Part shown: positions 51,545 to 60,602 of the stretch, in pieces
Position numbering within the stretch: the first letter of the stretch is position 1
Layout of the letters: the number at the start of each line of letters is the position of its first letter
Source of the DNA: CAXMQZ01 sp963707075
GTDB taxonomy: Bacteria > Acidobacteriota > Thermoanaerobaculia > Multivoradales > JAHEKO01
Length of the DNA: 64,000 bases
Reading direction: 5' to 3'
NCBI GenBank assembly: GCA_963707075.1
Contig: CAVPOX010000022.1
Location: 1 to 64,000, forward strand
Translations under genes and position numbers: made by a program
Notes under the pieces: model-generated
Told to the model about the DNA's origin: nothing
What the model saw: only the letters and a program-made list of their open reading frames with translations
The model's database searches: none

Positions 51545-52440
51545 GACAGCACGCTGCAATCCGCCACGGCTTGCTCCAGCTCGCGCAGGAGCCGTGGCAA
51601 CCGTGGCCCCGGTATCAGGACGTGATGACCAGCAATCACCTGGATGCAAACATCGCTCAAGGCCGTCCCCGAAGCTACAGTCAACCAGTCTTCAGCCAAT
51701 TGGTCGAAGCTTCCCGGCGCCGCCTGCAACTCGATGATCACCTGTGGTTGACGCAGAATGATCTCCTCCAGGCCGACCTGCGGGTAGGCCATCTGGGCGT
51801 CCGACATCACGTTGATCATCCCGAGTCTCTGCAGCAGCTCATCGAGGAAGGTACCCGGGCCGGCGACCAGAACATCCGCCATCCGATCCGACTCGCGGTT
51901 CACCGACAGCAGAACCCGCGTCGGGACCTCCTGCGTTCTGGCTGCCAGGTCCGACCTCCAGCGGGCGAGAAAGGCCTCGGCCGCATCGCTGACGCCACAC
52001 CGCTCTCCAATACGACTGGCCATCTCCTCCACGTCAGCGATACTGTCGCTGGGGACGGTCAAGACCTCGATACCCATCTCCTGCAGTTGGCTCCGCAGCC
52101 GTTCTTCACTTGGCAGCAGCACTGCCAGGTCAGGATTCAACCCCGCGATGGTTTCCAGTCGGGCGTCGAACAGCCCTCCGACCTTCGGCCGCAGCGCCAC
52201 CTCGGATGGGTATCTGGCATAGTCGCCGACACCGACGACTCGGTCACCCAGACCCAACTCGAAGAGCATCTCGGTCACGCTCGGGGCGATAGCGATGATG
52301 CGTTGGGGAGCCAACCCTGTGGGTACTTCCCCCGGCTGCTGCCCTGAATCTGTGGCCGAATCTCCACCGCAAGCCAGAACCAGCCCGACGACCACCGCCA
52401 TCCACCAGCTCGACCCTCCTCGTCGACTACGTCGCCTCAT
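51541..52440 (-). CDS. btuF: Cobalamin-type periplasmic binding lipoprotein (BtuF-like)
   Basis: This 299-residue protein starts at ATG 52440 with an arginine-rich lipoprotein signal (lipobox LVLACGG). The type III binding fold is clear: RIIAIAPSVTEMLFELGLGDRVVGVG, YPSEVALRPKVGGLFDARLETIAGLNPDLAVL and SDAQMAYPQVGLEEIILRQPQVIIE. BtuF binds vitamin B12 in the periplasm and docks on BtuC. The ATG overlaps the receptor gene stop (ATGA). Confidence 0.88.
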   Translation of the reverse strand: MRRRSRRGGSSWWMAVVVGLVLACGGDSATDSGQQPGEVPTGLAPQRIIAIAPSVTEMLFELGLGDRVVGVGDYARYPSEVALRPKVGGLFDARLETIAGLNPDLAVLLPSEERLRSQLQEMGIEVLTVPSDSIADVEEMASRIGERCGVSDAAEAFLARWRSDLAARTQEVPTRVLLSVNRESDRMADVLVAGPGTFLDELLQRLGMINVMSDAQMAYPQVGLEEIILRQPQVIIELQAAPGSFDQLAEDWLTVASGTALSDVCIQVIAGHHVLIPGPRLPRLLRELEQAVADCSVLS

Positions 52441-54250
52441 CGGTAGCTCAAGCTGAGGCCGCCTATCAAGGTGATGCCCGGCGCGGGAAAGCCGAGGGCT
52501 TCCTGATAGTCCTCGTCGGTAAGGTTCTCGACTCTCAAATAGGGAGCCAACCACTCGCGAGCCTGCCAACGACCCGCCAGATCGGTGCGAAGGTAGGCCT
52601 CGTTCATTTCTCGCTCAAAAGTGATGGAGTCGACGTCCTCGCGCTCCCCCACATACCTGGCTGTCACGTTGACCGTGAAATCGCCTGGCGAGTAGCTCAC
52701 CACCAGATTGCTGCTCTCACGAGGCCGGCGCAGCAGCGGCGCGTCTGCATCCAGATCTTCTGCTCTCAGATAGGTGGCATTCCAGCGAGCTCTCCACCGG
52801 CCCCGACCGTATCCGACTTCGCCCTCGACACCTCGGGTACGTGCTCGACCGATATTGACATTGCGAAACTCGACAAAGTCGAAATCGATCAGATTCGCCA
52901 GACTATTGTCGAAACCGACCAGGCTGAAGATCCAGGCCTCGGTTTTGTGCTCCGCGCCCACTTCGAGGCTGGTGCTGGTCTCCGGCTCGAGCTCAGGATT
53001 CCCCGTCAAGCGGGAAATACAGCTCGCCTACCGAAGGAGCCGCAAAAGCCTCGCCATAGGAACCCCACACCCGCACCGACTCGGTTGCCGACCACTGAAA
53101 ACCGACGCGGGGACTCGTCTGGCCGCCGAATGCGTCGTTCTCGTCCCGCCGCAGACCCACATCGATCTGGACGTCACCAAGAATGTAGTACAGCTCGGTA
53201 AAGACGGCCCAGTTGCTCTGGCCATCACCGTCGAGGTTGGTGCCAAAGACCGAGCGATCGGTCACCTCGGACTCGTCTCCCTCGGCGCCAAGGGCAATCC
53301 ACGAGCCGGGCTTGGCAAACCGATAGCTACCTACCGCCCGGGCCTTGAAGACCCTCGACTCGGTGTCGGATGCGGTGAAACCGAAGGCATCGTCGGGATC
53401 GCGAAATGCGCTGTCATAGAAGACTCCGGACAGCTGGGCATCGACGTTCCAACGGTCGCTCTCGAAGCTGAATGGCAGACCTACCATTCGCTCTTCCCAG
53501 CTGATGCGTCGATTGGGTGACGGTGCCCCGCCGCTGTACGCGATACCGGTGTCGGCGTCGAGGCCCCGCAACGCCAGGCCGAGACTCATTCCGGGCTTGA
53601 ATCCCCAGTCAGCTCGCAGCAGCAGCTCATCGCTGGCGAAAGTCGTCGTTGTCGATCTGACCATCACCCCGACGCATGTGACCTGCCAGATCGAGCTGCA
53701 CAGGACCCGCCTGGGCACCTGCCGTGAGGCCACCCCGGGCGTAGCCGTTCTCACCTGCCTCGAGGTTCAGCTGGGCTCCCTGGCTTCGGCTGGAGACGAC
53801 CTGGACCACACCACCGATGGCATCACCACCGTACAGCGAGCTGAAGGGCCCCCGAATGACCTCAACTCGTTCCACTCCATCGGTTGCCAGAAAACCCCAG
53901 TTGAAGCCGCCAAAGTAGGGATCGTTGAGCTCGATACCATTCCACAGCGCCAGGGTGTGATTGGATTCCGTACCGCGAGTGAACAAGGAGGTGACCTGCC
54001 CGGGTGAGCCCGAACGCACCACGGACATGGAAGGCAGTGTGGCGAGAAGATCGAGCACGGCCGTCGCCTGACGGGCCTCGATCTCTTGCGCTTCGACAAC
54101 GTCGACCGTCGCCGGCAGGGCGTCTTCACTCTCCTGAGCGAGCGACGCTGTCACGACGATGCTGTCACCAAAACTACGGGGCGGAGCAGTCTGAGACTGA
54201 GCCGGAATCACGCCCCCGAGGATTCCGACCCACACCAGGCACCAACGCAT
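52437..54250 (-). pseudogene. btuB: BtuB-like TonB-dependent receptor, two frameshifts
   Basis: This is an outer-membrane cobalamin receptor by family and context. From ATG 54250 it encodes a signal peptide, a plug (SIVVTASLAQESEDALPATV; VERVEVIRGPFSSLYGGDAI) and a 22-strand-type barrel ending in a C-terminal aromatic-rich strand (LIGGLSLSYR). The frame changes near 53632 (after DGQIDNDDF) and near 53005 (after VGELYFPL, before TGNPELEPETS). Homology resumes immediately each time, so these are single-base indels, either real mutations or sequence errors. The rest of the operon is intact, which makes an error or a very recent mutation plausible. Confidence 0.88.
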
Positions 54251-54260
54251 TGTGTGGCCT

Positions 54261-54308
54261 CCAAAAAGCACGACGCCCCGACTCCGGGATGGGGGAATAG
54301 GGGCGTCA
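54261..54308 (-). terminator. Intrinsic terminator in the B12 operon leader (expression platform)
   Basis: On the minus strand GACGCCCC (54307-54300) pairs with GGGGCGTC (54279-54272), followed by GTGCTTTTTGG. It lies between the riboswitch aptamer and the receptor ATG, so it is probably the terminator that forms when B12 is bound. Confidence 0.75.
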
Positions 54309-54397
54309 TCAGCACACCGCGTCCTGGTCCCCTCACCCCGGGGAACGCCTGCGTGGAGCATCGCTCCGGCACGCAGCCGATCAAAGGCGTCTTGCGC

Positions 54398-54590
54398 AGC
54401 AGCAGGTCTCCTGGCTTCCGGTTCCTCCTACTCCCGGTCCTTCCCACGCGGTCGACAAACCGAGCACCTCTGTCTCAGAAGTGCCCGGCAATCGAGCTCG
54501 CGCAGTGGATTCCTCCGGTTTCGTCCCCGGTCACAGTGGCGGGGGCCGCGCCGGCATTGCACCGGCTTCCCTCTAGGTGGCTACAGCCCT
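54398..54590 (-). ncRNA. Cobalamin riboswitch
   Basis: The minus strand carries the conserved B12-box elements in order: AGCCACCTAGAGGGAAGCC near 54585-54563, GGTGCAATGCCGGCGCGG, CCCGCCACTGT, and finally AAGCCAGGAGACCTGC near 54418-54401. It controls the receptor-binding protein-ATPase-permease operon downstream. A hairpin CTGCGTG...CACGCAG near 54352-54378 and the terminator at 54261-54308 form the expression platform. Confidence 0.92.
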
Positions 54591-54630
54591 CAGATTCGGA
54601 CTGCCCACAACCGCTACGCTTCAGGTTGTC

Positions 54631-54670
54631 AAAAAGAAACGGCCAGCGTCTCTCGTGGGTCGCTGGCCGT
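54631..54670 (-). terminator. Intrinsic terminator of the 54704-55267 gene
   Basis: A perfect 10-bp stem, ACGGCCAGCG with CGCTGGCCGT (54661-54670 and 54639-54648), is followed on the minus strand by TTTCTTTTT. It ends the upstream gene's transcript before the riboswitch. Confidence 0.85.
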
Positions 54671-54703
54671 CAAACATCCGCAATGGATGGAATACTACAC
54701 CTT

Positions 54704-55267
54704 TTAGTTCTCGCCGCCACCTCCGCCACCATCGCTACCCGGGAGCTGTCGTGGTGTTGGCGGTGGGGGCACGAACACGGGTTGAGGTTGCTGCCCTGCC
54801 GGGCCGCCGGTGAAGTTGCTGGCACCGAACTCCCAGGTGGAGAGCCCGCCCTGGCCCGCATCCTCGGTGTTGACGAACTGCTGGACCGTATTGATGGGCC
54901 GGTCCCTGCGCAGGGAATCGAGATAGGCTTGAAACTGGGCATCGCCGCTCGGATCCATCTCCGTCGGTGCATCGTTGGGTGCCCAACCCAGGACGATGGT
55001 AGTCGTGTCGATCACCGTGCCAAAGCCCTTGGCCTGGGTGTCGGTGGTGACCGAGACGATGTCGTCCTTGTGCAGGGTGATGCGATTGCCAACGTCCGTC
55101 AGCATGATGACCTTGTTTTCATCCCACTCGGCAACTCTCGGCTGGTAGCGGGTATCGAATGAGTTTCCGTTCTTCAGCTCGACGCGAAACACCGCCGACA
55201 TCGCCGGTGTGACCGCGAGAAGCGCCAGGGCGGCAACGATTGCAGTTGTGTGCTTGGACATCCTCAT
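54704..55267 (-). CDS. Hypothetical secreted protein with Pro/Gly-rich tail
   Basis: This 187-residue protein has a signal peptide (TTAIVAALALLAVTPAMSA). A short beta-rich domain follows (FRVELKNGNSFDTRYQPRV; ITLHKDDIVSVTTDTQ), resembling small SH3-like or LSM-like barrels. The tail is disordered (VFVPPPPTPRQLPGSDGGGGG). I recognise no named family. It has its own terminator and is not part of the B12 operon. Starts at 55267 and 55261 are both possible. Confidence 0.7.
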   Translation of the reverse strand: MRMSKHTTAIVAALALLAVTPAMSAVFRVELKNGNSFDTRYQPRVAEWDENKVIMLTDVGNRITLHKDDIVSVTTDTQAKGFGTVIDTTTIVLGWAPNDAPTEMDPSGDAQFQAYLDSLRRDRPINTVQQFVNTEDAGQGGLSTWEFGASNFTGGPAGQQPQPVFVPPPPTPRQLPGSDGGGGGGEN

Positions 55268-55349
55268 ACCCGCACCTCCAGGAGCAGTTTGGCAGATTCT
55301 ACCACTTGTCGGAAAAAGTGTAGCCTTTAAGCACCTTTACGCCAGTGAA

Positions 55350-56305
55350 CTACGTCACTCTGGAGGCTCCGAGCGAGCCCAGGGCGGCGAGGTTGCGACG
55401 CATGACCGACAGCCAATCACCGGAGTCGGGTCTGTTGCCACAGGGATCGTAGACAATGCTCGCGACGCCGAGATCGGCCAGGCGACTGGCCACCTCTGGA
55501 AGCGGCTCCCCCTCCCAGATCATCCACCTGGCCGGGTGGTCCTCCAGCACAGCCGTGAGCTCCTGCCATTGATCCTCCGAGACGGGCTCGCCGGGTTCCC
55601 AGTGCACCGAGCGCCCCTCGAGACCATAGCCTGCTTCGAGATACTGGTAGACCGGGTGGGAAAACAACAGAGGCTGATCGCCGATGGCTTGTGTGGCGGC
55701 TTCCAGTTCGACCTCGAGAGCCTGCAAATCGGCAATCAGCAAGTCGAGGTTCGCCTGAAACGGTGGCCTCGGATTCCGGCGCAGCGGCGACAAGGGCAGC
55801 GGCAATGGCGCCAGCCTGCTCCTGTGCGATGCGGAGATCGAGCCAGCTGGTGAAGGCGTACCCCTTGTGAGAGTGCTCACCTTCGGGCCCGTGGCTGTGC
55901 ACCGCGCCCTCCGTCAAGGGAATTCGGCGGTCTCTGGTAGCCCACTGAAGTGTCGACCAGTTTCTTTGCGGGAAGCGTCGCCCGCTCCAGCCATTTTGCG
56001 TAGCCGAGGCCGTTGAGCAAGATCAAGTCGGCCTGCTGATAGGCGGCAATCTCCTCGGCGCCCGGCGCCCAGTAGGCCGGATCGACACCGCTCGGGGCCG
56101 GAAAGCTCACCTCGACCAGGTCACCTCCAATACGCTCGGCGAAGTACTGCAGGGGATAGTTCACCACGTAGATCGACAGCGTCTCGGTGGCACTCGATTC
56201 TGTCGGCTGACTGGACAGCCCGGGGGAGCTGTTCCGATCCGACTCTGGACCACAGGCATACGCGACCACCGCACACGCCAAGAGCAGAACTCGTGCTTTT
56301 CTCAT
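55350..56305 (-). pseudogene. Zinc/manganese-type ABC substrate-binding lipoprotein (ZnuA-like), frameshifted
   Basis: From ATG 56305 there is a lipoprotein signal (VLLLACAVVAYACG) and a cluster-9 binding fold: IYVVNYPLQYFAERIGGDLVEV, DLILLNGLGYAKWLERA and LPAKKLVDTSVGY. A His-rich loop follows, HSHGPEGEHSHKGYAFTSW, then SWLDLRIAQEQAGAIAAAL, and a C-terminal half to DPCGNRPDSGDWLSVM. The frame shifts near 55915 and near 55755. The His/Glu-rich loop indicates Zn2+ (or Mn2+) binding. No ZnuB/ZnuC lies next to it. The nearest transporter genes are the FtsX-LolD pair upstream on the same strand. Confidence 0.85.
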
Positions 56306-56362
56306 ACTCCTCGAAGTATAGGAGATGTCTCGTCCTCGCCAGTCGACTCGTTTCTGCAAGGG

Positions 56363-57106
56363 TCACGGTCGGCCGATGAGCGTCCCATCCGGTCTGACAA
56401 AGCGTGCGCCCGGGTGCGATTCGGGAATGTGCTCCCGGGCGAGTCTTTCGGTGCCTTCGAGCGTCTCCCGGATCACCAGCCTGCTGCCCAGCAGTTGCGC
56501 CAGGTTCATGAGACCCCCTGGCCTCGATCGTGTGGCGTACTCGACCAGGGTGCAGCTGTCCCCGAGCGGAATCAGCAACCAGGCTCCGCGGCTCTCCTCG
56601 ATGGGCGCCAGATCCAGATCGACGAACGCGGCCGGCGGACCCGACTCTGCGTGGTTCTCCATCAGATCCCACCAGCGCAGTTCCCAGAGCAGTCCCTCGG
56701 AGGCTTCGAACAACGTCTGATTCATCACGACCTCGTCGATCCACCAGCGCCCGATCCCCGCGCGTTTGAAGTACTGGAAGAGCAGCCGCTGCTGACCCCG
56801 ACTGGTTCCTCCGACCACTGCGGAGTGCTCGACCGGCAGGTATCCCCCCTCCGCATAGTGGTCTTCATCGTTGATCGCCATCCACAGATCCTCGATTGGC
56901 AACGTCGAAATCAGTACGGCCTGACCCAGATTGCCATCGCGGTCGACGACTACCCTGCCGGGGTCCTTGGCCGCCTTCCTGTACAGAGACCACGGCGGCT
57001 CCTGGCCCAATTCTTCAGTACGGTAGGTAGCGAAGAGATTCAGCTGTCGCAGGCTGGCCTCGATGGCGTCCGGCGACGGGCATTGGCTACTCGCCGCAGA
57101 CCGCAC
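56363..57106 (-). CDS. Hypothetical protein, START/SRPBCC-like
   Basis: This 247-residue soluble protein has a layout (WSLYRKAAKDPGRVVVDRDG; ISTLPIEDLWMAINDEDHY; FVDLDLAPIEESRGAWLLIPLGDSCTLVEY) like SRPBCC/START lipid-binding domains with a long helix at the end. The start is unclear. GTG 57106 begins the open frame, but no signal peptide is visible from there and an upstream ATG in another frame stops after seven codons, so the N-terminus may be damaged. It lies between the FtsX permease and the ZnuA-like gene on the same strand. Confidence 0.6.
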   Translation of the reverse strand: MRSAASSQCPSPDAIEASLRQLNLFATYRTEELGQEPPWSLYRKAAKDPGRVVVDRDGNLGQAVLISTLPIEDLWMAINDEDHYAEGGYLPVEHSAVVGGTSRGQQRLLFQYFKRAGIGRWWIDEVVMNQTLFEASEGLLWELRWWDLMENHAESGPPAAFVDLDLAPIEESRGAWLLIPLGDSCTLVEYATRSRPGGLMNLAQLLGSRLVIRETLEGTERLAREHIPESHPGARFVRPDGTLIGRP

Positions 57107-57237
57107 TCATCACCAGGATCGACACCAGCCGGACAGCGGAAAGACTGCGGACACGGAGACCGGCCACCGCCGATCGAGCGAGGATGGCTCGTGTCCGCCC
57201 GACTCGACCGCAGGGGAGGGCCGCTGCGGCCTCCTGG

Positions 57238-58419
57238 CTACGTCAGTAACCACGTGCGTATCAACCCTGCGCCAAACTGATGCGTCGCCAGCGTCAACAC
57301 ACCGGCGAGAATCACTCCCAGCACCACGACCGCTACCACCTCGGACACCAGAAGCGTGCCAATGGTCAGGCGGGAGCCGCCGATCTTGTGCATGGTCTCG
57401 ATCTCGCGACGACGCAGCCGCAGGGAGAGCATGATGACGAGGGCGGCGGTTGCGAGGGTCGCAGCGGCGACGAGCAGAATCGCAGCGACGATGAACCCCT
57501 GGATGGTCAGGATGGTATCGAGCAACTCGTTCATCACCGAGGTGGGCTGGACGATCTGACTGGGATCGTCGTCAGCTTCGTAGCGACCCATCAGAATGGT
57601 GCCCGACTTCTGATCCTTCGGGTCGGCGATCACCGCACTGATCGGGTAATCGGACATGTCTCCATGGAAGTGAAAGCTGTCGACATTGTCGGCCGTGATT
57701 TCGTTGTACTGCACGACCGAAGCGTTGCCAACGATGGTGTCGCCTTCCCTCTTCAAGACGCCGGCGGCGGCTTCGGGCGCCGCCAGATCCTGATGCCCAT
57801 GCACCAGGCCCTGAATGACCCAGGTGGTCTTGATGTCGACGAAGATCGCCTCGTCATCGACCGTGTAGCTGGGAGCGAGCACCCCGACCACACTCATCTT
57901 CAGCGGATAGACCCCGGCGAGATCGAAGACACTCTCGGGGGAGGACACGACGGTGTCCCCGACTCCCAGTCCGAGACCCTCGGCGACACGCGAGCCCAGA
58001 ACACACTCGCCGAGTACCGCCATCGGCCTCCCTTCGGCGAACTCGAGACCCCTGAAGCCAAAGTACTCCAGGGTCGTCCCGACAATGGGGCTCTCGCGGG
58101 AACGAAATCGCACATACAGGGGAATCGGAGTCGCCAACCCCGACTCGCCGACCCGCAGCGAGTCTGCGTAGGTGGTCAACTCTGGCTGGTTGGCATCGAA
58201 GTAGAGGGAGCTCAGGACCAGCTCCAGAGGGCTCCCCTTGGCGCCCACCAGTAATGGCGTCGCCTCGGCCCGAGAGGTCAGCTCCTCAGCACTCTGCCCC
58301 ACAATGACGTTCAGCCCGACCGGCAGGAAGACGATCAACATGATCGACGCCACCAGGATCGCCGTCTTGATCTTGTGGTAGGCGAGATAGCGCCAGGCGA
58401 GATAGAGCACGTCGGTCAT
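57238..58419 (-). CDS. FtsX-like ABC transporter permease
   Basis: This 393-residue protein has a MacB/LolC-type layout: one N-terminal helix (ILVASIMLIVFLPVGLNVIVG), a large extracytoplasmic domain (about 45-285), then three C-terminal helices including GFIVAAILLVAAATLATAALVIMLSLRLRRREIETMHKIG-type sequence and VVAVVVLGVILAGVLTLAT. Such permeases do not carry substrate across the inner membrane but drive extraction or mechanical work. The start overlaps the ATPase gene stop (ATGA). It may work with the downstream metal-binding protein. Confidence 0.88.
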   Translation of the reverse strand: MTDVLYLAWRYLAYHKIKTAILVASIMLIVFLPVGLNVIVGQSAEELTSRAEATPLLVGAKGSPLELVLSSLYFDANQPELTTYADSLRVGESGLATPIPLYVRFRSRESPIVGTTLEYFGFRGLEFAEGRPMAVLGECVLGSRVAEGLGLGVGDTVVSSPESVFDLAGVYPLKMSVVGVLAPSYTVDDEAIFVDIKTTWVIQGLVHGHQDLAAPEAAAGVLKREGDTIVGNASVVQYNEITADNVDSFHFHGDMSDYPISAVIADPKDQKSGTILMGRYEADDDPSQIVQPTSVMNELLDTILTIQGFIVAAILLVAAATLATAALVIMLSLRLRRREIETMHKIGGSRLTIGTLLVSEVVAVVVLGVILAGVLTLATHQFGAGLIRTWLLT

Positions 58420-59075
58420 AGGTCGTAGAACTGCTTGAAGTCGATCACCCGCTCGAACCGCGACAGGAGATCGTGATCGTGGGTCACCGTGACCAGAGTG
58501 GCATCGTTGCGATCGACGTAGTCGAACAAAATGTCCAGAACGCGCCCTTTGTTGGTGGGATCGAGATTGCCCGTCGGCTCATCGGCCAGGATCAGTGGCG
58601 GCCGCGCCAACAACGCTCGACAGACCGACACCCGTTGCCGCTCACCTTGTGAGAGGTGATCGACATAGCGAGCGAGGTGGTTGCCGATTCCAACATCGCC
58701 CGCCAGCTCGGCAGCCCGTCCGCGGACATCCTTGTTCAACATGAGCGACCGGTTGATGCGATAGGGCAACAAGATGTTGTCCAGAACGTTCAGATACTCC
58801 AGAAGCTCGAATTCCTGAAAGACCAGACCGATCTGACGAATGCGGAAGTCGCGCCGGGCGGAATCATCCAGAGCACCGACATCGGTTCCCTGGGTAACGA
58901 CCTCTCCCGACTGGGGTGTCCGAATCCCGGCGATGAGGTTGAGCAAGGTGGTCTTGCCCGATCCGCTCGGACCGATGACCGCCACCTTCTCCCCCTTGCC
59001 GACAGTCAGCTCCGGGACGTGGAGAGCGAACTCCCCCTCCGCGTAGCGAAACCGTAGGTCTTTGATGGAGATCAT
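58416..59075 (-). CDS. ABC transporter ATP-binding protein (LolD/MacB type)
   Basis: This 219-residue ATPase has Walker A GPSGSGKTT (about 34-42), Q-loop VFQEFELLEYL, signature LSQGERQRV and Walker B LILADEPTGNLD, all typical of the LolD/FtsE/MacB subfamily that pairs with FtsX-like permeases. The permease follows with a 4-bp overlap. It is the first gene of this minus-strand cluster. Confidence 0.92.
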   Translation of the reverse strand: MISIKDLRFRYAEGEFALHVPELTVGKGEKVAVIGPSGSGKTTLLNLIAGIRTPQSGEVVTQGTDVGALDDSARRDFRIRQIGLVFQEFELLEYLNVLDNILLPYRINRSLMLNKDVRGRAAELAGDVGIGNHLARYVDHLSQGERQRVSVCRALLARPPLILADEPTGNLDPTNKGRVLDILFDYVDRNDATLVTVTHDHDLLSRFERVIDFKQFYDL

Positions 59076-59239
59076 GATCGGGCTCGTGCCCCGAAGGCTC
59101 TACTCTAGCGTGAGCAACAGCCCTCCTGAACCAGCTCGAGCGCTCCTGCGCCGCAGCTCGCGGCGGCGCAGCGGACACCCACGGTGAAGACCCGGCTCAG
59201 CCGCGGGCACTGCCGCTGGGGGCGCGAGACCTTCGCTGC

Positions 59240-59824
59240 CTACTTGGTCTTGCGGACGTCGCCCAATTTGATCGGCTGGGAGGAGACGTTGGTCATTTCG
59301 ATCTTCCCCTCCTGCTCGTTCCACTTGACCTCCGTACCGAGTGACAGAATGCCATCGCCCTTGCCGTTCTCATCCAGATTCAAGATGATGAGCGACACAT
59401 CGAAATCTCCCAGCTGCGTCTGGTTGTACGCCTCCTGAAACGAAACCGGTCGATCGGTAGCCAGAATGATCTGTCGCTTGCCACCGCCCATATCGAAGGA
59501 ACGGGCATACCGCAGTGGGTACCCCTGCTTCCCAGCAAAGAAAGCGTATCCAGCTTTCTCCTGCCCGCGCAGGGCCTGGGCAACCTTGCGGGCCTGGCGA
59601 TTGTCCACGGTCGCGGCTTTGATGGCATCCAGGAGCTCACTGCGCTCTTCATCTGTCGACCAGCGGTAGATGTTGATCTCCGCCATCGAGGCACCGCCCC
59701 CTGTTTGCACAATGGCGTTGGCCTTGTAGCTCTCGATACTCTTGTTTTTGTCCTTGGCCAGTGCCGGCATGCTCACAATCGCCACTATCAGTACCACGAT
59801 CATGATGACTGGGACTTTCTTCAT
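59240..59824 (-). CDS. Secreted protein of an unnamed family (paralogue A)
   Basis: ATG 59824 gives 194 residues with a signal peptide (VIMIVVLIVAIVSMPALA). The mature domain is alpha/beta and is very similar to the product of 61478-62080: ESYKANAI versus EKYQANAL, INIYRWSTDEER versus INIYEWSDEDDR, GYPLRYARSF versus GWPIRYAQTF, IILATDRPVSF versus IVLATDRPITF, and the shared end SSQP[IV][KR]LGDVR. I know no named function. The two copies lie on opposite strands around two other exported proteins. Confidence 0.8.
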   Translation of the reverse strand: MKKVPVIMIVVLIVAIVSMPALAKDKNKSIESYKANAIVQTGGGASMAEINIYRWSTDEERSELLDAIKAATVDNRQARKVAQALRGQEKAGYAFFAGKQGYPLRYARSFDMGGGKRQIILATDRPVSFQEAYNQTQLGDFDVSLIILNLDENGKGDGILSLGTEVKWNEQEGKIEMTNVSSQPIKLGDVRKTK

Positions 59825-59885
59825 GATTGCCTTCTTTCTCAGACTGTCCTGTTTCGGTGCTTTCAGGTCGGAGACGCTGACCTGA

Positions 59886-60602
59886 TTAAGAGGATGGGTG
59901 AGGGTCCTCGACGACTTTGTAGACCAGGCCGTTACCGCTATAAAGCGCCAGATAGTAAGCATCGGGGGTCTGGAGGTACTGCTTCCCATTGACTGTCACC
60001 AGTTCGGCTCCATCCGGTGGAGTCCTGATCGTGATGCCGATGGGTGCAACTACCACTTCGAAGCCTGAGTCGGTGGCTGCATAGAACGTCCCTTTGTTGT
60101 AGTAGTAAAGCTGAGACGAGAGGTAGGCCGTCTCGTAGCCCAAGGGTAGCGAGGCTACAGTGGCTCCGGCAACCGCATTGCCTTTCTGGCGGGCAGTGGC
60201 CTGCGGGTCGTTTGCCCACCAATCGCTATTCCAGCTCGGACCGTCTGCCTTTGCCGAGCCTCGCGGCTTGTAGACGCCGGTTCCGTCCTGGAGCTGCTCC
60301 GGCGGGCCTCCACCGGTGCCGCCATATCCCACCGGGGCGGAACTGCCACTGCTACGACCCGAGTCTCCACCCCCCGCAATCTCGGTAGGCCCAATCTGAT
60401 ACGGGTACCCATAGTACCCGCCACCGTAGTAGGGGGGGTTGACGACATGGCCAGCGCCCCCAATGCTGCCCCCGTTGAAGCCGCCACCGCCAAACACTCC
60501 ACCGCCAGCATGGGCTCCTCCGCTGCCCTGGGCGAGAAGCGGCGTCTGGATCATCAGGCACACCCCTGCGATCACACACATGACAAGAAGCGACTTCCTC
60601 AT
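59886..60602 (-). CDS. Gly/Tyr-rich secreted protein
   Basis: This 238-residue protein starts at ATG 60602 with a signal peptide (LLVMCVIAGVCLMIQTPLLA). A low-complexity Gly/Tyr/Ser-rich region (~25-115) includes GGGYYGYPY, and a folded C-terminal domain follows (YNKGTFYAATDSGFEVVVAP; VNGKQYLQTPDAYYLALYSG), resembling DUF6515-like domains seen in secreted proteins. It is probably surface-exposed. The ATG overlaps the DUF2092-like gene stop (ATGA), so the two form an operon. Confidence 0.75.
   Translation of the reverse strand: MRKSLLVMCVIAGVCLMIQTPLLAQGSGGAHAGGGVFGGGGFNGGSIGGAGHVVNPPYYGGGYYGYPYQIGPTEIAGGGDSGRSSGSSAPVGYGGTGGGPPEQLQDGTGVYKPRGSAKADGPSWNSDWWANDPQATARQKGNAVAGATVASLPLGYETAYLSSQLYYYNKGTFYAATDSGFEVVVAPIGITIRTPPDGAELVTVNGKQYLQTPDAYYLALYSGNGLVYKVVEDPHPSS

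Noticed and set aside
57205..57237. GC-rich hairpin (GGAGGCCGC...GCGGCCCTCC) just before the FtsX stop as a terminator
   Set aside because: It has a bulge and no T-run, so an intrinsic terminator is not supported.
57280..58254. Plus-strand frame of 324 codons opposite the FtsX permease
   Set aside because: Gln/His/Asp-rich reverse shadow with no domain; the minus-strand gene is clear.
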